DNA of 54,333 nucleotides, from positions 1 through 54,333 of the forward strand of contig JABANP010000363.1 of assembly GCA_013115135.1 (NCBI GenBank), written 5' to 3'. The notes under the pieces were generated by a model. That model worked only from the letters and a program-made list of their open reading frames with translations, did not search any database and had not been told where the DNA came from. The DNA comes from Perkinsus olseni. Lineage: Eukaryota; Perkinsozoa; Perkinsida; Perkinsidae. The stretch's first letter is position 1. Every line of letters begins with the position of its first letter. The position numbers and the translations under genes are program-made. Below are positions 29,842 through 41,099 of the stretch, one piece after another.

Positions 29842-32800
29842 TCACCACAGCCTCACATACCACCGGAAAATATCTGCTAGAATCTAAAAATTTTCGTGAA
29901 ATTTCAGAGAAGAAAATTCACTCATCAACACAATGAAATTTTTCTTCAATTTCACGAAAAAAGCGCAGAAAATTCCAGAATTTTTCCACTTCCCGAAAAA
30001 TACTACCCAATATTCGTCCGCGTTGAGTCCAGACAGGCGCAAACTCGGAGGCATCCACCGCAAGCGTAGTAAATCGTGTAGAAGCACGTCGGAATAACGC
30101 GAAGCCCGCAAAAACGTAGCGAATACCTAATGGGAAAATAATTCACACTCTCGGAATTTTTCGCCCAAAACTGTTCGTTCCAGAAATTTCGGAAGAGGTT
30201 CTTGACGACACTAGAAGCAATTAAACCGTCCCGTGAAAAATTAATTTTATCCCAATCAAATTCGACAACTCACAGAAATCATCTCCTATTGATACTAGAA
30301 TGGCGGGCCGCCAAATGCAGTGAAAATCTTTGAGACGAGCGCATCTCGCCAGGCCGAAGGTTCGACCGGATCATCATCAACGACGACGAGAATCCTCTAC
30401 GCAGCCTTGCTCGTACGCAATTTCGTCAGGCACCCGGTATGAACGATTTGGACCGGAATTTTTTACCCATTTCATCGGAACGGTTATATCCGTATACTAC
30501 CAGAATTCCACACAACACTGAGGTACCCATTTCGGCTTGGAGCTTCGACGCTGCTGCGGGGTCCTGGGAAATAGTAGGCGTTTGCAAATCTCGCTACGCC
30601 ATTTTGATCGATTACCGTGAACTCAATAATGGCCTTGATAAAGTCGTCGAGTTTTGCACGCGTTGCTCTGCCCGATTTTTCGCCGCACAACAAATGGACG
30701 TTTGCGTGATGAACTGGAATATCAACCTAGCAAAAAGCCGGTAACCAAAAGGTCCCCGGTTCGATCCCGGCATATTACGTTGATATCGCCAACACCGTCC
30801 ATACCATAAAAAACGTCAAACAACTCACATCAGCATCGGACGGGTTTGACAGCACTTCCGGGGCGTCCACTAGGCAGCTCCCCACGCACCCGCGCCATAA
30901 AATAGGTTGACTATCCTCTGAAAAATGGGGAAACTCATTGAAAATCGGGAAGAAAAATCCGGTTTCGGAATAGATTTCTCAAAAATAAGCGGGCGTTGAC
31001 AACCTGTTCCTTTGCCGAGGAGGACTCGAGGCAGACGCCCAGATTTTTTCCCGAAAATTCCGGAAAATTCCACGAAATTTCAGTTTTCTTACCATAATTT
31101 TTCTCCTCAATTTCTTCCGCGAGGAAACCCGCCGTCGTCGCTACTAGAAAGGTGCCGCTCAGTACACATATAACACGAAGGCCCTGAGGTAGACACAACC
31201 CGTCACGCGCCACAAAATTCGTCACGCGCCACAAAATACGTACGATTTTCCGCCCCTTGACTACTCCTGCACTCACGATCGTCCCAAAGAGGAGAGACAA
31301 TACAAGGCGGATCTGAAAACAGAAAAAATTTCTGCTTCGCTCCGCCGATTTTGTAAAAAAGATTCTCACTTGAAGCCAATCTTGCGAGGGGGATAAGTCG
31401 ATGAAGGCTGTAAGAATGAGGAACGTGAGCGGAGCGATGAAGAGAAGATTCACGATGAACCTGAAATACTGGAGGTAACTTTTCAACCACCTAACGACCC
31501 AGGTTCGATCCCGGCACAAAATGTTTCTTGAAAGGCGAAATTCAGGCGAAAAAGTTACCAAAAAATCGCGATTCCACACGCCGAAAGTGGAAATAATTTG
31601 TATCAAGACAAAGCACGAACCAAACCATAATCCGTTAGCCAACGATCAGCCTTTGCAACACGAGGAGCTTAAAAATCTCACAGCCACGCGTGACGGCTCA
31701 ACTCGAGGTTCTCTTCGTCTAGGACGAGCTTCAACCTAAGATTCGTCTCGGTATCCCACCGAAGGGCGCATTTAGTTCTCTCTGCAGCCCCTCCCAGAAT
31801 GCGAATTCCGCGAATTTTTCAGATTGCAAGAGGACACTGAATACAGATCGAGCCGGGCACAGAAAATTTCAACAGGAATTTCTCCCCCTCCCTTGCTCCA
31901 AAGGCCATCATCCCAACCTCGTATTTTACGAGTCACATACAAGTCATTGATCGATTTCGAGGCGGGCGATTTTCGCTACAGCAGACGTGGTTGCTATGCA
32001 GATGAAGATGCCAAGCTTGGGTAGACCAAGACAGAAGAGGGAAAAACGGAATGCCTGAGCAACCTCCCATATGCCAGTTTGCGCACAACCGTGGAATTTC
32101 CGGAGGTCTCAACGACACGATCAATAATACAAACGAAATTGGGGTACCAAAATTTTCGGATCCCAATGACGGTCGTCCGCGCTCCGAAAAAAATCCGAAA
32201 AATGCGAAAAATAATACTGCAAATCCGAGCTTGGAGACAGCAAAAAAACAGGACGACGGAATTGGAATAAAAACTCTTTTTCAACGAAATCACCACCTGA
32301 ACGGCCAGGCAGAACTGGAGCGACGAGACGACTTTCAGACTGATGAGAATCGCCCATTTGAGAACAGCTTAAACGCTGACGATATCCTCGAGAACTACAG
32401 AGACAACCAAAGTAGACGAAATACCTCAATTTGCTATAACCTTTTTACACGATGCTTCACCTTCATCGCATTTCCGAAGAGCGGACGAGAATTGCTATAA
32501 AACAGTCGGTCGGAAAAATTACCTTCAGACTGATGAAGAGCACCCACTCGGGAGCAGCACAGCGTCGGTCACTTTAGAAAACTGAAGTGGCTGGGATAAT
32601 TAAATTTTTGCTGATTTTTTCGCAATATTTTTCACCGTAATAAGATCGTGTAAATCGAACTAAACTGTTCATGAGAAAGTAAAATTCACGACAATTCGAC
32701 CGCTTTCAGAGAAAATAATACCACCCCTTCCCCTCATCGTATTACAGAGCGCCCAGTCTGAACAAATATGCGATCCATCCGCCCAGGCCACCGCAAACAA

Positions 32801-33395
32801 CGGCCGTTATTATCCGGAACGCTTCGGGAGTGGCCAAGCTTGGAAGATACCACTCGGTGACGGGAAGATACCATAGATAAAATCCAGACACGACGCCCGC
32901 CGCCAGCCAGGCCAACTGCAGCGTTTCTGCAAGAAGAAATAGCTACCACTCTCTTTAACAGCGCTTACCGCGGCGCCAGGAAATACTAGCGGCCAAAAAA
33001 ATACCCGACTTTTTCCTTAGTTTCTTCTACCATACCGAATTGAAATTCAAGTATTCAGTCGAGACCTCAGAGGCCCCAGGATCGAATCGCCCTGACGGCG
33101 TTTTTCAACTAGTAATTATACCATAAATAACAGAATTGATTTCAGCCGCCGTTTTCGACGAAATATTTCCGTAAAATTTCACAATCCCAATATTACTTTC
33201 TCCGAGGACCATTATCCATAGCCCAATGAAGCAAACTGCGATGGACAGTACAATCTGGTTTTGGTCGTCCAGCCAGTGGGAGACATCTCCGACCAAATGG
33301 TCAGCTAGAATATACCAGTGTTGCTCAGGGGATAGCACCGTAGTGGTCGAATTTTGTGGCGCGGTGACGCCCGTAGGGTAGGCCGCCGGGTCCAT
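29842..33395 (-). CDS. Polytopic membrane protein gene(s), intron-rich
   Basis: The ATG at 33395 begins MDPAAYPTGVTAPQNS. Exon 1 (to 33197) ends in a membrane helix (IVLSIAVCFIGLWIMVLGE). Exon 2 (32926-32746) joins in phase and holds two more (LAWLAAGVVSGFYLWYLPV and IITAVVCGGLGGWIAYLF). Exon 3 (32571-32523) again joins in phase (APEWVLFISLK). After an unresolved stretch, 31.64-31.1 kb encodes further helices (FVLIQIISTFGVW, LLFIAPLTFLILTAFIDL, LVLSLLFGTIVSAG, VICVLSGTFLVATTAGFLAEE). From 30.9 to 29.84 kb the exons are soluble (DIPVHHANVHLLCGEKSGR, KLDDFIKAIIEFT, VVVDDDPVEPSAWRDALVSK) and end EYW / ILADIFRWYVRLW at a TGA. It may be one gene or two. A TMEM198-like membrane protein is conceivable but not supported by any specific motif I can name. 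Confidence 0.5.
30727..30828 (-). repeat. 102-nt intron with inverted tRNA 3'-half-like sequence
   Basis: The intron runs from GTGAGT to TGCTAG between ...SNPSDAD and VDIPVHHAN. On the plus strand it holds AACCAAAAGGTC followed by CCCGGTTCGATCCCGGCATA, which looks like the 3' half of a tRNA (variable region plus T arm). Confidence 0.7.
31184..31243 (-). repeat. 60-nt intron with tandem TTTTGTGGCGCGTGACG
   Basis: The intron runs from GTACGT to CCTCAG. It contains the 17-nt unit TTTTGTGGCGCGTGACG twice in tandem. The unit recurs in whole or part about ten times between 26.2 and 33.4 kb. Confidence 0.75.
31313..31369 (-). repeat. 57-nt intron with GGCGGAGCGAAGC core
   Basis: The intron runs from GTGAGA to TTTCAG between DLSPSQDWLQ and IRLVLSLLF. 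It contains AAATCGGCGGAGCGAAGCAG, the same core as the intron at 51757-51821 in a different gene. Confidence 0.75.
31469..31558 (-). repeat. 90-nt intron with inverted T-arm-like core
   Basis: The intron runs from GTAACT to CTCCAG. Using this acceptor, the frame continues RDFL / YFRFIVNLLF. On the plus strand it carries ACGACCCAGGTTCGATCCCG, again a T-arm-like element facing opposite to the gene. Confidence 0.65.
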
Positions 33396-33702
33396 AATAA
33401 TGAAGGGAAAGGAAACAAAGAGAGACAATCTATAAGGTCGTTCGGGTGGTTCAGGAGAGCTCCCAGGATTGAACTTAACGTGTAGAAGCGATCCTGGAGG
33501 CAACAGTCTATAGAACAACCGGGTTGATACGGACCCGCAGATTCCCGTACTGCCACTGCCCCAGACGCAGGAACATGAAAATCCGGTATCCACGGTAAAA
33601 TTCAACGATAGAAAGAGAGTGGCTCAAGGCAGCGCTAACAAGGCCGCTTCCTATTTTTGTTAAGCACCCTAACGCTCGTTGACGCGTTCGCGGGTAGGGA
33701 GG

Positions 33703-33797
33703 AAGATGCAGAAGAAGTCGGTCGAAGCCTTAGAGCAGGGAGGCGTGATGACTAATTCATGTATTGCTCGTTATTAAGGAACGTTTCAATCTGATAA
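33703..33797 (+). repeat. Inverted-repeat partner of 46435-46521
   Basis: About 90 bp (containing CTAATTCATGTATTGCTCGT and AGGAACGTTTCAATCTGA) recurs in reverse complement at 46435-46521. It forms an outer element of the large palindromic region. Confidence 0.75.
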
Positions 33798-34194
33798 AAT
33801 TCAAGGACTAGGTATTTTAATGGCAACATCACACTGTTAACAAATGAGGTTCGACTAGTAAAATAGAAAAACTCATTTTACAATGTAAAATTCGCGTTGG
33901 ACACGCGAATGAGAGAAAGAAAATCCCAGAGAATCATAAGCCACAACCGTTGCCTGCTTCTCGCTAGTTGGACGTTTGAACTCACCGCGCAAAGTAGAGG
34001 GAATGAAAGCTGATATAGATGAAGCAGTAGACCAACTATCCATGAACAAGGGACAGCCGTTTCACACAATCAACAAATCTTTCGGGTGCGAGCGGGATAT
34101 GCTTTCATCGGCATACTGCACCGGGGTTACCGGGAGTAGAGAGTAGAAGACGAAGATTCCCCATTTCAAGCTGCCGTGCTCCGCCAGCCTTTGC

Positions 34195-34262
34195 TTAGCT
34201 CAACGGGTTAGGCCTTTTGGCCGCACATCGGGCGACTCCGGTTCGATTCCTGGGTGTAACAT
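34195..34262 (+). other. Degenerate tRNA-like sequence
   Basis: TTAGCTCAACGGGTTAG resembles a D arm/A box, and CCGGTTCGATTCCTGG a T arm/B box at the right distance. A GCA triplet sits in the anticodon position (tRNA-Cys-like). The acceptor ends do not pair and the stems are poor, so this is a pseudo-tRNA or tRNA-derived repeat, not a working tRNA gene. Confidence 0.5.
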
Positions 34263-34509
34263 ATTTACAGGTTTTCCCTCATCGTGACTGACGAGAACGC
34301 AGTAACTCAGTGCTCAACAATATCATCATCAACGTCATTTTTTGCTGGCTGTCTTATCCAACGTTCATGGAATGGTGATGAAGGAAATTGATAAATAAAA
34401 AAGTTGAATTCATGAAACATCCGGTGAGTTTCATTCTCAGCGTGTACGGATTCGAGAGGCCCCAACCACGTTTGACCTGGGTGGTTTGGTCTCTTGGTAT
34501 CCGAGCGAT

Positions 34510-35170
34510 TCGTTACAAGTGCTCACGAGGAGCTATGTCGACATGGTCGGGGGTGAGACGCCTGAACTCACAGTCTTCCCTTTCAGCAGCGTCAACGGCT
34601 CCCTGGGTCTGATTGTAGAACTTAGTGCACAGTCCTCCGAAAGTTGGGTATCTTTTCTTAACAACCTTCAGCACAACCGAGCACGCTTCTTAGAGTTTAT
34701 CGATCGCCAAGCGTCTAGCTTCCGTCTGAGGAGCCTCTGGATCATACTCCTCGAGAGTGTTATCGAAATCCGCCCGCCTCACAGGCGAGTATAGGTTATC
34801 AATCTTACTGCTTGTAGCCGAGTTCCTCAACGCCCTGAGGGGATCTCGGCCAGTGTGGTGAGAAGTGCGTTTATCACGAAAACTGTACAGAGGCTGGCGG
34901 AGGGCACGAGCATCACCGGTCGAATAACAATACAGCCGTCCGGTGGTGACGCAGTAACTTGAAAATGACAGGAAGTGAGGATGATAATGATATCTTACTT
35001 CCTCTTACTTCGTTAAAAATGCGGTCCGATTGCCGGTCGCTGGGCAGCGAACCCATGCTGTCTGAAGCCTTGACTTCACGATGCGTACCCCGATACCCCC
35101 TCCACAGGCCCAGCGCCTCCCCAAAACGTCCGATATGTGCAAGTGACGAAGTTTCCCCCGAGAGAGATGC
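34510..35170 (-). pseudogene. NTG-family pseudogene
   Basis: Read on the minus strand, an exon ending at 35009 gives LQTAWVRCPATGNRTAFL, matching the second exon of the gene at 46839 (ELQTQRVRCPGSSKHVPFS). A 51-nt intron follows (GTAAGA to TTCAAG), then exon 3 from 34957 with LYCYSTGDAR, HTGRDPLRAL and SPQTEARR-like blocks. The third exon is interrupted by a TAA at 34690-34692 (KL*EACS). No leader exon is found upstream. The order of the conserved blocks is the same as in the functional copies, so this is a decayed or partial family member. Confidence 0.7.
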
Positions 35171-35287
35171 CTGACCCGCCATCTTGTGGAAGGTAGCCCT
35201 GGGAACGACGAAGGGCTGAAATACCGTTACACAAAAAGATAGTCGAGTCAAGCAAGGTATTCAATGGATTTTATACACCTTTTAAAT

Positions 35288-35475
35288 GCCCATTTCGCGA
35301 TCAGTAAGATCAATTTCGCGGGGCGAGCGATCACCCGCGCCAAGATATGCCTTAGTAAGATCAATTTCGCCAGCGCGCGTGATAGTACAATCAATTTCGC
35401 CGGCACACCCGAAGTAAGTTCAATTTCGACGAAATGCGGAGATCAATTTCGCTGGTAGTAGATTCTATTTCGCTG
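35288..35475 (+). repeat. Degenerate array of AATTTCGC units
   Basis: Units of the form GTAAGATCAATTTCGCNRGC recur at least six times at irregular 25-50 bp spacing (around 35303, 35354, 35385, 35413, 35440 and 35462). Translated in one frame the repeat gives SKINFAGR-like copies, but I see no gene. Function unknown. Confidence 0.65.
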
Positions 35476-36193
35476 TAGTGACGGATTCTGACGTCCGACT
35501 GTTGTAGGCTGGCCGTTTCGCCTATCATGATGCAAAATCCGAGTCACAAAGCTGATGATGAGAGCTACTGTGGCTCAGATTGCTCTCGTCGTCAAAGTTC
35601 CATGGACACTACCGCTAGTCCGCTATACGGTCCGCTCGATCGTGAGTATTTAAGCAAGTTCCTGATGATTGTAGTGTGCTGATTTGCTCATGGGTGAGAG
35701 CTGAAAGAACCTATCCCGCTCAGAGGAGACCGGGATGGGTATCCACATGTTGGTCGAAGGTGGCAGTTGATCGCTATGTTTCCGAAGAGTCGTTGTCTAG
35801 ATTCGGTCCGTTGGATCAGCCTCGGCCAGAAGGACTCGTCGGCGCGAATCACCACACATGCGTTAGGCGGTATCAAGGGGTTCACCCTCGGCCGCATTCA
35901 GGCGAGTGGACGCAACAGTTCACGAGGCCCGGCAGAAGAAAGATGGCAGCTTTTTGTTCTGAAGTGCCGAGAAGACAGCACAACTGGCAAATACGCAGCG
36001 CTTTCATCATGCATAAGATTCGCTCATCCGCACTCGACAACGCAACATTCGGGTAGCTGCACACCACATCTACGACATTATCATGGAACACCAGCGAATA
36101 TCCTCTCCAACCTCCTTTGTCCTCGACCTCTACAAGTCTTAGACGGGCAGGAAATCAGTAATACCGACAGATGCCTCAGTAGTGTCAACCACT

Positions 36194-37157
36194 CTAATGC
36201 TTCACCGGTTGAGCAGCCTGAGGTATAATCTTCCCCAACTGTCTATGTGGCGGCGTTAATTTAGTCAAGGTGAATCCCGTGGTTCTTTGTACTCTAGAGT
36301 GCCACGCCGAGCTTATAGCAGCACGAAGGGTTCCCTCTCCGACTTTTTCGGACGAGTCGCACAATTCATCAAAACTCCCAAATTCTTGAGATATAATTGT
36401 CAGCGCGGCTGCACACAACTGAGCGAGTTTTCCTCTCGCAGATTGTCCAGCTTCGGTGTTGTCCCGCAAGTTCGGGTGTTCATACAGTTTAGTGCGTCCC
36501 AAAGCCCTCACGGCTGAGGACAGGTCGGTGATAGCATAAACAAGCGTCGACGCTTCAAGGTCCCTGAACGGATCCAAGCCGGTGTTCTCGGGTGGGAAGC
36601 TCCCCGGAAGGGCGTCAAAAGTGAAGATACGTCTGTCTGGGAATACGTCATGACCTCGGGAATACCAAGTAAGAGCGTCCTCATCGAAGAAACTGCAAAC
36701 AGCAGAGGTCGGGTAACGCGGACTGCTCGAGGAAACCCCCTCACCCTATCTGGAGGGTGTCATGCTTCCCTCCCTTGGGGCAATGGATCCTCCGCAGGTG
36801 TATTCTGCTGCCATTAACGTCGATGTGAAGCAGCTTTGATTGGCTTATCTCGTCAATACGTTTGTTATTAAAACTACAGTAGGCAGCGTCGTTCTTCGCG
36901 TCGAAGTTGGCGTTTTCGTCAGGCGGCGGATAATCCTGAGAAACCACCGGTGGGTGATACTCAGCACGCTCCTCCAATCGGGAGGGCTACGATCGACGCC
37001 TTTCGACCCCCACCGGTCACTAGCCATTTTAGAGTCTCTTACATCAGTAGGGGGGGTTGTGTCGGGTAACTGAGCCGATAGCGGCAACGAGGGGTGAGTT
37101 GGAGAGTAATGCAGCAGCAGCTGACACTCCGATGATGATGAACTGTTTTGGGGACAT
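36194..37157 (-). CDS. NTG-family secreted protein 2 (leader exon frameshifted)
   Basis: Exons 37157-37043, 36935-36745 and 36692-36194. Exon 1 carries the family signal peptide. Exon 2 reads DYPPPDENANFDAKNDAAYC..., then RRIHCPKGG. Exon 3 reads FFDEDALTWYS..., then ENTGLDPFRDLEAS and a helical tail with QLCAAALTII and FDELCDSS. Exon 1 is 115 nt, against 114 nt in the intact copies, because of one extra C in a C-run near its end. With the normal splice sites the signal peptide is therefore out of frame with the mature protein. This may be a real loss, an assembly error or use of an alternative site. Exons 2 and 3 remain open and closely match the inverted partner at 44711-45677. Confidence 0.65.
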
Positions 37158-37658
37158 TCAGGAGGGTCGACTTCAACGCTGCTTAGAGGGGAGGAAGGAC
37201 CGTCACCGAAAGAGCCGATCGAGTGGCTTGTCAGTCACCCACTCGGCCAAGGCACGTAAAATACCACCGGAAAGGTATCCCTCATGGTGCGGAAAAGTCT
37301 ACCACACGAATGAGTATGATGCCATCGCTCGCCCACTCGGACGAGCGACGGCCTCTCGATGACCCGCGGGACATCCACAGACCCGAGCTTGGGACTTGCG
37401 AAGTGCTTCAAGACTGCGTTTAAAGCAATTTCAGAGTCGAGCCTTCATGAATCGACGCATCACTGTCATCGCTCGTATGGCATATCGATTGTTCTGGCGA
37501 GCGCTAAACACAAAACGTCATTTGACGCGTCACGTTTTGAGCTAGTTTTTGTGACTTTCTTTGGTTCTGGTTTTTGTTGAGTTGTAATGTACCGCCCGTG
37601 TATTATTAAACAACACATTCCTGGGAAGTGATAGTAAATGTATCAAATATTACAATAG

Positions 37659-39067
37659 TCATCGGATGGCCTGTTGGACGAGCCGTACCCAGGTGGCCTC
37701 TGCAGCGGCTTTGAGTGGGGGTAAAACCGCAGGCAACTCATCCTCACTGAAAATGTTACAATTGGGGTCGAGTGGATCCGCTAAGAAAAGGCCATGATGG
37801 GGTTGTTGAGTAGATTCCTCCGAAATGGTGATGATGATGGACTCGTCTTTTTGGTGTTGTTGAAGTGCCGTTGTAGAGACGTGTTGAAGCCAACGTAAAA
37901 GACCAACGAAGAGATTACCAAGATCATCAACATCCCCACGAGTTGATAAGTAGTTGAGACCAAATACATCAGCCTCCTCTCGAGATGATACCAATGAAAA
38001 CACTTGTCGTGGTAGATGACCATACTTCAACACAGGAAGACCTCGTCGTCGTGCAGTGTGCAGGTTTGGTAGAACTTGTTGTTGCTGTAGAAATGCTATA
38101 CATAGTAATGCCCATTGGAAACCGGTGAGATTGTTAATCGACCCGACACCCGATAATAGATTGTCCCGACCCCACCGTCTGATAAGACAGACGAGTGGGG
38201 CTAGTAAGGGACTACAATAGGAATAACTACGCAGTAATCTTGCATGCAACAATCTACGTGTAAATGATAATGATGATGGTGGAGAGTTGCAAGAGGTGGT
38301 GGCCTTAACAACCCGAAGGAGAAAGTCGGGTAGTCGAGTATCGCCTTGTTGTTGTTGTTGTTGATGATGTTCATCCTTCAATCGGCATCGTATAGAATTC
38401 GTGTCTTCTAACATGATACCATTACTATCGAATTTACTAAACTCATGAAGACCACCGGCAATAGCTTCAGCAAGTGAAGCTTCATCAGAGCTTTCACTAA
38501 CCCCACCAAACATTGGAAGGAGAATATCAACACTCGAGTCCTCTTTGGATGCCAACCCGCTGGCGTATGACCCTATCGGGACTAACTGGACTTCTATTCC
38601 AACTGGAGTTGTTTGTGATATTATAAACGCTTCGAATTCGTTTATAATGGAAGATATTTCGCCAGCAAGTGCGGCATCAACATGATGTGTTGTGAAGTAC
38701 TCGTCGGCAAGTGATCGTGCAAGGAGATTGTCAACCTTTTCAACGACCGATGGTGAAAGTTTCTTGACCCTCTTCGGAGAGGGAAGATCCTTCTTGTCAG
38801 TCGAGGGCTCAGATGTCGGACTTCTACACCTAAACAGAATCATTCATGACGGGACAACAGCAGCACGATGATGAGGAGGCCTTACCGTTTAGTCGGGGAG
38901 GGCTGCTTCCGCCAGTCCCGAATCTTCGGACCACTCGGGTTGTATTGGATGTACCGCTTTTGGGGAGTTGAACGTTGACGGCTGGGAGACGAATGGTTAC
39001 GCTTGTACTGATCGAACCGGTTGAGCGGCGGAGACCGAGGGGGCACTGGACTCATTGCAGTGATCAT
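37659..39067 (-). CDS. Nucleotidyltransferase-like protein (TUTase/PAP fold), copy A
   Basis: Exon 1 39067-38886 (from MITAMSPVPPRSPP) and exon 2 38829-37659 join in phase (AAACG + G, giving TKR/CRSPT) to 450 codons; the intron is 56 nt. After a basic Pro/Ser-rich N-terminus, a nucleotidyltransferase core appears with GSYASGLASKEDSSVDILL, corresponding to the GS...DxD signature of terminal uridylyl/poly(A) polymerases. It is followed by LLRSYSYCSPLLAPLVCLIR RW-type and NLTGFQWALLCIAFLQ blocks of the central/PAP-associated domain, and LGNLFVGLLRWL near the end. The first catalytic Asp appears to be Ser (SSVD instead of SDxD), and no third Asp is obvious where CNS occurs. The protein may be inactive or divergent. 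There is a polyglutamine stretch (HHQQQQQQ). Confidence 0.75.
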
Positions 39068-39192
39068 TAAGATGAGTACTAACCAGGAAAAAGCTATCAC
39101 ACAACTAAACCTACTCTGAATCGCCCATAGACCAACCAAAGATACCTCAGACTGACCAGAAACCATGATTAAACATGCAGAACACCAACGCA

Positions 39193-40380
39193 CCCATCAA
39201 CCTTCGCTTCGCATCAACCCCCTGCACTCCACGGCGCAAGGCCGTCCGCAGCCACCACCTTCCAAGATCCGACGAAGATACCTAAAACCCGACGCGCCTA
39301 ACGTCCCCGGCATCGACGTACAGCCTCCACCGACATCTCAAAACCCACCGCGTTCTCAGTATCTCCGCATCGACCTTCCAGGCGACGCTTGATCACACGA
39401 GCTCCACCGCAAACCTCTTGTCTTCATCACACACCGCCAACGAGCAGCTTTCAATCAACATACATGAAAGGTCTCATGAAAACGGCCAAACCCCATCCGC
39501 GGAAATTGATACCCAGAATATAGCAGAAACGCGCCCACGCAAGAGACCAGGAAAAGATAGCTATTGTTAGCAGCATACCTGACAAGCGAAGGACACGATA
39601 TAAAACACTAGGGAGTCCAGCGCACGACAACAGCCCAACCGAAACAGCTACGACCTTACCACAACTTTTCTGCCACTCCCACTGCAGCACCCAATGATGA
39701 CGCCGTAACAGCTACCCCGACGATGGTGCAGCAAGGTAAACACAGGTCCAACACGGCGCCGAGGGCCCCACTTAACCTCGGCTACCGAACATCCACGACC
39801 TCGACCAAGGCCCGACGGTTCGCTTCGACCAATACCATCAACGGCACTGGCTGCGAGAATCAAATACAAGCTGTTAGCGTCGACGCTCACTGATCGAACA
39901 CGTCCATCGCATCTCATGCGCGGGAAAACGACAGGTAAGACAACCTGAAGTACAGAATAACGCTAGTTATCGAACGAGCATGCAGCTCTCCAAAGCTGTA
40001 CAGCTACTCACTAGGCGAGCATGAACACGTCCACAGCCCGGGTATAAACACCAAGTACCCTTCACACAGCAAGTCCCTTTCGGCATGGCTACCCAACAAG
40101 GGTTCATAAGGTCTCATGATTGGCCACCGCTGCGCTATTCCACCAGAGTTAGCCTGCAGCAATGGAGTACTCCGATACGTTTCGCTATACCTCAGCGAAA
40201 CAGCTGGGCGAGCGCTGTCTCCTTTGTGACACAAAGATGCGGTGGTACTGTCCCCCCAGTGCCGGAACGCACGCGCAGGACATTGCGTGCGTCGAGGTGG
40301 TAATTAAAGCGTTAATTAACCGGGGTGTCCAGGTTGGAGGGGAATGACGGAAATGATGTTGGGTGATGAAGAGAGCCTCT
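39193..40380. other. Spacer of the inverted duplication, no gene
   Basis: Pro-rich short frames on both strands lack domains or support. I see nothing else before the tandem repeat at 40.39 kb. Confidence 0.45.
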
Positions 40381-40391
40381 GTCGCTAACGA

Positions 40392-40525
40392 AAGTAGTGC
40401 TGATCGTCGTAGGTGATAGTAGTAGTGCTGGTCGTCGTAGGTGATAGTAGTAGTGCTGGTCGTCGTAGGTGATAGTAGTAGTGCTGGTCGTCGTAGGTGA
40501 TAGTAGTAGTGCTGGTCGTGATAGT
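40392..40525 (+). repeat. 28-bp tandem repeat, about 4.7 copies
   Basis: The unit GTAGTGCTGGTCGTCGTAGG plus TGATAGTA is repeated head-to-tail, with the first copy carrying one change and the last truncated. There are no spacers, so it is a minisatellite and not a CRISPR array. It lies near the centre of the palindromic region. Confidence 0.85.
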
Positions 40526-40827
40526 AGCCCTACTTGGCTTAGCCCACCGATACAACATCACCCTTGTAAGGACACCCACGAGCTTCTGGACCTTCTTCAA
40601 GCTTCCGCTATTCTACCCTCGCGGATAATCTCGAGATAGAACACGTGGCTATACGTCGGAAATCACGTCGGTGCTGCAGAGCTGCAACCTTGCTCCTCCG
40701 TGCAATGGCATGGATGAGTTGACATGGACGCGATGGCACTAAATTGATCGATTTAAGTTAGGACTGGAGAAAAGCGAAGTACGCGTGTTCAGCTTCCAAA
40801 AAGCCTCGGGGTGGCGTGAAAGATGAC

Positions 40828-41087
40828 GGTTTCGCCAGCGAGTGCGGCATCAACATGATGTGTTGTGAAGTACTCGTCGGCAAGTGATCGTGCAAGGAGA
40901 TTGTCAACCTTTTCAACGACCGATGGTGAAAGTTTCTTAACCCTCTTCGGAGAGGGAAGATCCTTCTTGTCAGTCGAGGGCTCAGATGTTGGACTTCTAC
41001 ACCTAAACAGAAGCCAATCATGACGGGACAACAGCAGCACGATGATGAGGACGAGGCCTTACCGTTTAGTCGGGGATGGCTGCTTCC
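40828..41087 (-). pseudogene. Truncated third copy of the nucleotidyltransferase-like gene
   Basis: The end of exon 1, the intron and the first part of exon 2 (to DAALAGE) are present with few changes. Both borders are abrupt: similarity stops after CTGCTTCCG on one side and at TTTCGCCAGC on the other. The catalytic region is missing. Retention of the intron shows it came from genomic DNA. Confidence 0.85.
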
Positions 41088-41099
41088 GTTGACCTCAAG

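Larger units (their letters stand above)
35900..39070 (-). repeat. Left arm of large inverted duplication
   Basis: The whole segment, with NTG gene 2 and the nucleotidyltransferase-like gene on the minus strand, recurs as the reverse complement at about 42780-45930. Coding sequences differ by few substitutions and small indels in CAA repeats. Intergenic DNA is also conserved, so the duplication was DNA-mediated. Confidence 0.85.

Noticed and set aside
34195..34262. tRNA-Cys gene
   Set aside because: A- and B-box-like parts are present, but the acceptor stem does not pair and the anticodon stem is all wobble. Kept only as a tRNA-like relic.
34388..34794. Plus-strand ORFs at 34388-34612 and 34486-34794
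   Set aside because: They are antisense to the NTG-family pseudogene; the same antisense frame appears opposite the intact gene at 47.5 kb.
40392..40525. Regularly repeated 28-bp units suggesting a CRISPR array
   Set aside because: The units are contiguous with no unique spacers, and the DNA is eukaryotic. It is a minisatellite.
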